Shown: positions 60,750 through 64,000 of the stretch, in pieces
Layout of the letters: each line of letters starts with the position of its first letter
How positions within the stretch are numbered: position 1 is the stretch's first letter
NCBI GenBank assembly: GCA_963718145.1
Contig: CAVQYJ010000020.1
Coordinates: 372,001 to 436,000 of the forward strand
Length of the DNA stretch: 64,000 nucleotides
Reading direction: 5' to 3'
DNA from: UBA7672 sp963718145
Lineage (GTDB): Bacteria > Pseudomonadota > Alphaproteobacteria > Caulobacterales > Hyphomonadaceae
Made by a program: the position numbers and the translations under genes
The notes under the pieces: generated by a model
Database searches by the model: none
Told to the model about the DNA's origin: nothing
The model's input: the letters and a program-made list of their open reading frames with translations, nothing else

Positions 60750-61406
60750 ATGACCTGGCCCGCAACGGACGAGGATGGCTTCGGTCCGGAGGACGTTGTC
60801 CGGGCCACCGATGTTTCACGTGAAACATTATCGCAAATTCATGCGTACCTCGCCGTGCTCGACCACTGGCGCGAGCGAATCAACCTGATCGGTCCAGGCG
60901 AAGCGCGCCACCTCTGGCGACGGCATGTCCTCGATTCGCTCCAGCTCCTGAAAAATATTTCTGCCAGCGACACTTTGATCGCCGACCTCGGTTCGGGAGC
61001 GGGTTTCCCGGGGTTGATCATCGCCTGTGCGATTACGGACCGGCCAGGGGCGTCGGTCACCCTGATCGAGAAGTCCGTCCGGAAATCCCAGTTCCTTGAG
61101 GCGACTATCCGGGAAGTGGGCCTGCCGGCCCGGGTCCTGAACCAGCGGCTGGAGGTCGAAGGGGAGGGCGAGACGTTCGACGTGGTAACGGCCCGCGCCC
61201 TCGCCCCGCTGCCCAAGCTCCTGGGTTACGCGCACGGATGGCTGAAACCTTTCGGTAAGGCCCTGCTGATGAAAGGGAAGGACGCGGCTGCAGAAGTGGC
61301 CGAGGCGCGTGAAACATGGACGTTCGAATTGTCCGCTTCGCCCAGCCTCTCCAGCCCCGAAGGGCAGGTGCTCCTCGTTTCCTCGTTACGTCCCCGGAGG
61401 GTTTGA
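60750..61406 (+). CDS. rsmG: 16S rRNA (guanine527-N7)-methyltransferase
   Basis: A 218-residue RsmG from ATG 60750 (MTWPATDEDGFGPEDVVRATDVSRETL); the open frame further upstream runs through the palindromic repeat and is not real. SAM-binding is in LIADLGSGAGFPGLIIACA near 75 and VVTARALAPLPKLLGYA near 150. It methylates 16S rRNA; loss gives low-level streptomycin resistance in other bacteria. A parS site lies in its 5' end. Its TGA overlaps the parA ATG (TGATG). Confidence 0.95.
   Translation: MTWPATDEDGFGPEDVVRATDVSRETLSQIHAYLAVLDHWRERINLIGPGEARHLWRRHVLDSLQLLKNISASDTLIADLGSGAGFPGLIIACAITDRPGASVTLIEKSVRKSQFLEATIREVGLPARVLNQRLEVEGEGETFDVVTARALAPLPKLLGYAHGWLKPFGKALLMKGKDAAAEVAEARETWTFELSASPSLSSPEGQVLLVSSLRPRRV
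60812..60827. other. parS: parS site 4 (inside rsmG)
   Basis: TGTTTCACGTGAAACA, an exact parS match in codons 21-26 of rsmG (DVSRET). Confidence 0.92.
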
Positions 61407-62197
61407 TGCGCGTCATCGCCGTCGCCAACCAGAAGGGCGGGGTGGGCAAGACCACCACCGCCATCAACCTCGGCACCGCCCTGGCGGCCGTGGGCAAGCG
61501 CGTCCTCGTCATGGACTGCGACGCCCAGGGCAACGCCTCGACCGGTCTCGGGGTCGAACCCGTCAGCCGCCGCAAGACCAGCTATGACGTGCTGGTGGGC
61601 GAGGGGACGCTTGTCGAAGCGATCATCCCCACCAAGGTGCCGATGCTCGATCTCGTGCCAGGCGATGAGAACCTCGCCGGCGTCGAGACCCTGCTGCACG
61701 ATTTCCAGAACAAGAATTTCCGTCTCAAGGAGGCGTTCGATTCCTACCGCATGCAGGGCGATGGGTCGCCCTACGACACGGTGCTGATCGACTGCCCGCC
61801 TTCCCTGTCGACGGTGACGATCAACGCGATGGTCGCGGCCAACGCCGTGCTCGTTCCCCTGCAGTGCGAGTTCCTCGCGCTCGAAGGCCTGTCGCAATTG
61901 CTCCGCACGGTCGACCTCGTGCGCACGGCGCTCAACCCCGGGCTCGAAATCCAGGGCGTCGTCCTCACCATGTACGACAAGCGCAACAACCTCTCCGACC
62001 AGGTGGCGGGGGAGGTGAGAAGCTTCTTCGGGCCGAAGGTCTACGAGACGGTGATCCCGCGCAATGTGCGCCTGTCGGAAGCGCCGTCCTTCGGCCTGCC
62101 TGCGATTCTCTACGACCATAAATGTTCTGGTAGTGAGGCTTACATAATGCTTGCGCAGGAACTCATGCAACGCGAACGCGAGAGGACTGCCGCGTGA
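61406..62197 (+). CDS. parA: Chromosome partitioning ATPase ParA
   Basis: A 263-residue Walker-type ATPase from ATG 61406 (MRVIAVANQKGGVGKTTTAINLG), the deviant Walker A with the extra Lys included. VLVMDCDAQGNASTGLG near 40 and DTVLIDCPPSLSTVT near 120 complete the ATPase site. It moves ParB-parS complexes to segregate the origin region. Overlaps rsmG by one base and parB by four (GTGA). Confidence 0.98.
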   Translation: MRVIAVANQKGGVGKTTTAINLGTALAAVGKRVLVMDCDAQGNASTGLGVEPVSRRKTSYDVLVGEGTLVEAIIPTKVPMLDLVPGDENLAGVETLLHDFQNKNFRLKEAFDSYRMQGDGSPYDTVLIDCPPSLSTVTINAMVAANAVLVPLQCEFLALEGLSQLLRTVDLVRTALNPGLEIQGVVLTMYDKRNNLSDQVAGEVRSFFGPKVYETVIPRNVRLSEAPSFGLPAILYDHKCSGSEAYIMLAQELMQRERERTAA

Positions 62198-63177
62198 CCC
62201 AGCAATTGAAACAGGCGCGTCTCGGACGCGGACTTTCGGCGCTGCTCGGCGACTATGCCGGCGCACGCAACGCCATCGACGCGCCGGTCGCCGGCGAGGC
62301 CCAGGCCGAGGCTGTGAAAGAAGCGCTGGCGCAGGACGGCATCATCTCCTCCGAGATCGCCATCGACCGCATCGTCCCGAACCCGAAGCAGCCGCGCCGC
62401 ACCTTCATCGAGGAAGAGCTGCAGGAGCTGTCGGACTCGATCCGCGCCAAGGGCGTGCTCCAGCCGATCCTCGTTCGTCCCGATCCGTCGAACGGCGAGA
62501 TGTTCGAGATCATCGCGGGCGAGCGCCGCTGGCGCGCCGCGCGCCGCGCCGGCCTCACCTCCATCCCCGCCGTCGTGCGCGCGATGGACGATCGCGAGAT
62601 GCTCGAGATCGCGATCATCGAGAACGTGCAGCGCTCCGACCTCAACGCGGTCGAAGAAGCGGAAGCCTACAAGGCCCTGATCGACCGCTTCGGCCGCACG
62701 CAGGACTCGGTCGCAACCCAGGTCGGCAAGAGCCGCGAGCACGTGTCGAACACGCTGCGCCTTCTCAACCTGCCCGACGATGTGCGCGAGCATGTGCGCG
62801 CGGGCAAGCTTTCCGCCGGCCATGCGCGCGCCATCCTCAAGACGCAGGACCCGTCCGCGATCGCGACCGTCGTGATCGCCAAGGGCCTCTCGGTTCGCGA
62901 CACGGAATCGCTTGCCAAGGGCGACAAGACTGGCGCGTCTGCGCGTGGCTCGCGCATCGAGACCAAGTCGGCCGAGGACAAGGACGTCGACACCAAGGCG
63001 CTCGAACTCGACCTGCAGCGCTCGCTCGGCCTCGATGTCGACATCCGCCACATCAACGGGAAGGGCGGGGAGGTGCGCATTCGCTACGCGCAGCTCGAAC
63101 AGCTCGACGAGATCTGCCGGCTGCTCTCGCGCCCGCGCATCGTCCTGCCCGAGCCTTCCGAGCCGACGCAGGGTTAG
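62194..63177 (+). CDS. parB: Chromosome partitioning protein ParB
   Basis: A 327-residue ParB starting at GTG 62194 (MTQQLKQARLGRGLSALLGDYAG, the conserved N-terminal ParA-stimulating box). CTP-binding region: IVPNPKQPRRTF near 62, GVLQPILVRP and IIAGERRWRAARRAGL near 105-120. The helix-turn-helix that reads parS is in QVGKSREHVSNTLRLLNLP near 175-195. C-terminal dimer helix ends EICRLLSRPRIVLP. Binds the parS sites listed here. Confidence 0.98.
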   Translation: MTQQLKQARLGRGLSALLGDYAGARNAIDAPVAGEAQAEAVKEALAQDGIISSEIAIDRIVPNPKQPRRTFIEEELQELSDSIRAKGVLQPILVRPDPSNGEMFEIIAGERRWRAARRAGLTSIPAVVRAMDDREMLEIAIIENVQRSDLNAVEEAEAYKALIDRFGRTQDSVATQVGKSREHVSNTLRLLNLPDDVREHVRAGKLSAGHARAILKTQDPSAIATVVIAKGLSVRDTESLAKGDKTGASARGSRIETKSAEDKDVDTKALELDLQRSLGLDVDIRHINGKGGEVRIRYAQLEQLDEICRLLSRPRIVLPEPSEPTQG

Positions 63178-63182
63178 GCAAT

Positions 63183-63198
63183 CGTTTCACGTGGAACG
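63183..63198. other. parS: parS-like site 5 (after parB)
   Basis: CGTTTCACGTGGAACG has one base off the 14-base palindromic core (G for A at position 12), six bases after the parB stop. A weaker ParB site, probably functional as part of the cluster. Confidence 0.65.
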
Positions 63199-63248
63199 GC
63201 GGACAGGCGGCGGGCGCACCCGCCGCCCTATTCGTTTCGGCTCGCCAG

Positions 63249-64000
63249 TCAGATGGATCGCGTCGAGATCCGCAGGATGAGCTGGCGCAGGATCGCCTCC
63301 TGGGGCGCGCCGGCCTGCTTGCACTGTTTCTCCGCCTCGTAGAGCCGGACGAAGGCGCGATGGATCGCCGGGGCGGGCCAGTCGCGCAGCGCGCGCGAGA
63401 AGGCGGGCCATTCGCGGTCGAAGACAGGCGGCCTCAGCCGGGCGCCTGTTCCCGCGTTGGACGCCACCGCGTCGGACACACGCAACAGGCGAAAATGCAA
63501 GGTGCGCATGGCGGAGATCGGATTGCCTCCGGCGTCGAGAAAGCGGTTCACGGAGAGGGTCGCCTGGGGCGCATCGCCGAGGATTGCGGCGTCGGCCGCG
63601 TCGTCGGCGCCGCGCGGCTGTTCGGCCGAGGCAAGTCGCGCGATATCGCCGGGTAGGACCGCCCTACCTAGCCCTACCGCGTACAATTCCACCTTCTCCA
63701 GCTCGGACAGGGCGAGGCGCCGGTCGCCAGGTAGTTCCGAGATGAAGGCGGCGAGTGCGGCGGGCTCGATGGCGACGCCGGCGGCGGCCAGCCTCTTAAC
63801 GACGAGATCCGAAATCGACGCTTCGTCGTCAGCATAGAGTTGAAGCGCGATCGCCACGGGCGAATCTTCGACGCCGGTGCGGAGCTTGTTCGACTTGTTG
63901 AGTTCGCCGCCCTCGATGATCCAGAACGCCTCCGGCGTGAGTGCGTCCCTGGCGATGTCGGCGAGAAGGTCGAGGATGAGTTTCGAGCTCGCATCCTTGT
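63249..64000 (-). CDS. holA: DNA polymerase III delta subunit (5' end outside window)
   Basis: The C-terminal 250 residues of HolA, read from the minus strand with the start beyond the window edge. LTPEAFWIIEGGELNKSNKLR lies close to the window edge, followed by ISELPGDRRLALSELEKVELYA, then DDAADAAILGDAPQATLSVNRFLDAGG and FHFRLLRVSDAVAS-like RTLHFRLLRV. These match the AAA+-like and collar domains of the clamp-loader delta subunit. Convergent with parB. In alphaproteobacteria holA commonly follows parB. Confidence 0.88.
   Translation of the reverse strand, partial: KDASSKLILDLLADIARDALTPEAFWIIEGGELNKSNKLRTGVEDSPVAIALQLYADDEASISDLVVKRLAAAGVAIEPAALAAFISELPGDRRLALSELEKVELYAVGLGRAVLPGDIARLASAEQPRGADDAADAAILGDAPQATLSVNRFLDAGGNPISAMRTLHFRLLRVSDAVASNAGTGARLRPPVFDREWPAFSRALRDWPAPAIHRAFVRLYEAEKQCKQAGAPQEAILRQLILRISTRSI

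Noticed and set aside
61300..61320. CGTGAAACA, half of a parS site in rsmG
   Set aside because: Only one half-site; the left arm does not match, so ParB binding is unlikely.

Overview
The window is chromosomal DNA of a high-GC alphaproteobacterium with CtrA/CcrM-type cell-cycle control. The order dnaQ-coaE-aroE-maf-ppsR | origin | hemE-hemH-hemJ-rho-mnmE-mnmG-rsmG-parA-parB-holA is the origin neighbourhood known from Caulobacter and its relatives. CtrA-type TTAA-N7-TTAAC boxes and crowded GANTC sites lie in the ppsR-hemE gap. A Caulobacterales/Hyphomonadaceae-like organism fits best; the sequence does not show genus or species. I recognised no rRNA, tRNA, CRISPR array, prophage or insertion sequence.

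Left part (1-31954). A NUDIX hydrolase and rph diverge from the heat-shock pair hrcA-grpE, and dnaK-dnaJ follow about 11 kb later. Both chaperone units have a heat-shock (RpoH-like) promoter candidate. Between them lie a membrane methyltransferase, a TetR regulator divergent from a carotenoid oxygenase, an extracytoplasmic polysaccharide-modification group (MBOAT acyltransferase, SGNH partner, polysaccharide deacetylase), a flagellar-type DUF1217 gene behind a CtrA-like box, AlkB and a lipoprotein. After dnaJ come dapB, an amidase with a Lys/Pro-rich tail, a glyoxalase, a DUF2244 protein, nth, an ATP-grasp protein, a PfkB kinase, an HxlR/SDR/isomerase group, hslV and hslU with a membrane-protein gene between them, and a GGDEF-EAL protein.

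Middle (32092-47934). The histidine genes hisB, hisH, hisA, hisF and hisE are in the usual order. A SulP transporter separates hisB from hisH, and an amidase, a beta-alanine-type aminotransferase and a cytochrome c'-like lipoprotein separate hisA from hisF. A TPR lipoprotein, an Smr protein, a Tim44-like protein, secB and the minus-strand cluster ppsR-maf-aroE-coaE-dnaQ follow.

Origin and right arm (47935-64000). The 389-bp gap between ppsR and hemE is the best candidate for the replication origin: four TTAA half-sites spaced about one helical turn apart, ten GANTC sites in 284 bp, DnaA-box-like sequences, and an AT-rich palindrome next to hemE. Genes on both sides point away from it. To the right are haem genes, rho, a group of small or secreted proteins, the tRNA/rRNA modification genes mnmE, mnmG and rsmG, parAB and holA. 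Five parS-like sites (three perfect 16-mers, one with a changed outer pair, one with a core mismatch) run from mnmE to just past parB. A three-unit palindromic repeat with compensated stems sits between mnmG and rsmG.
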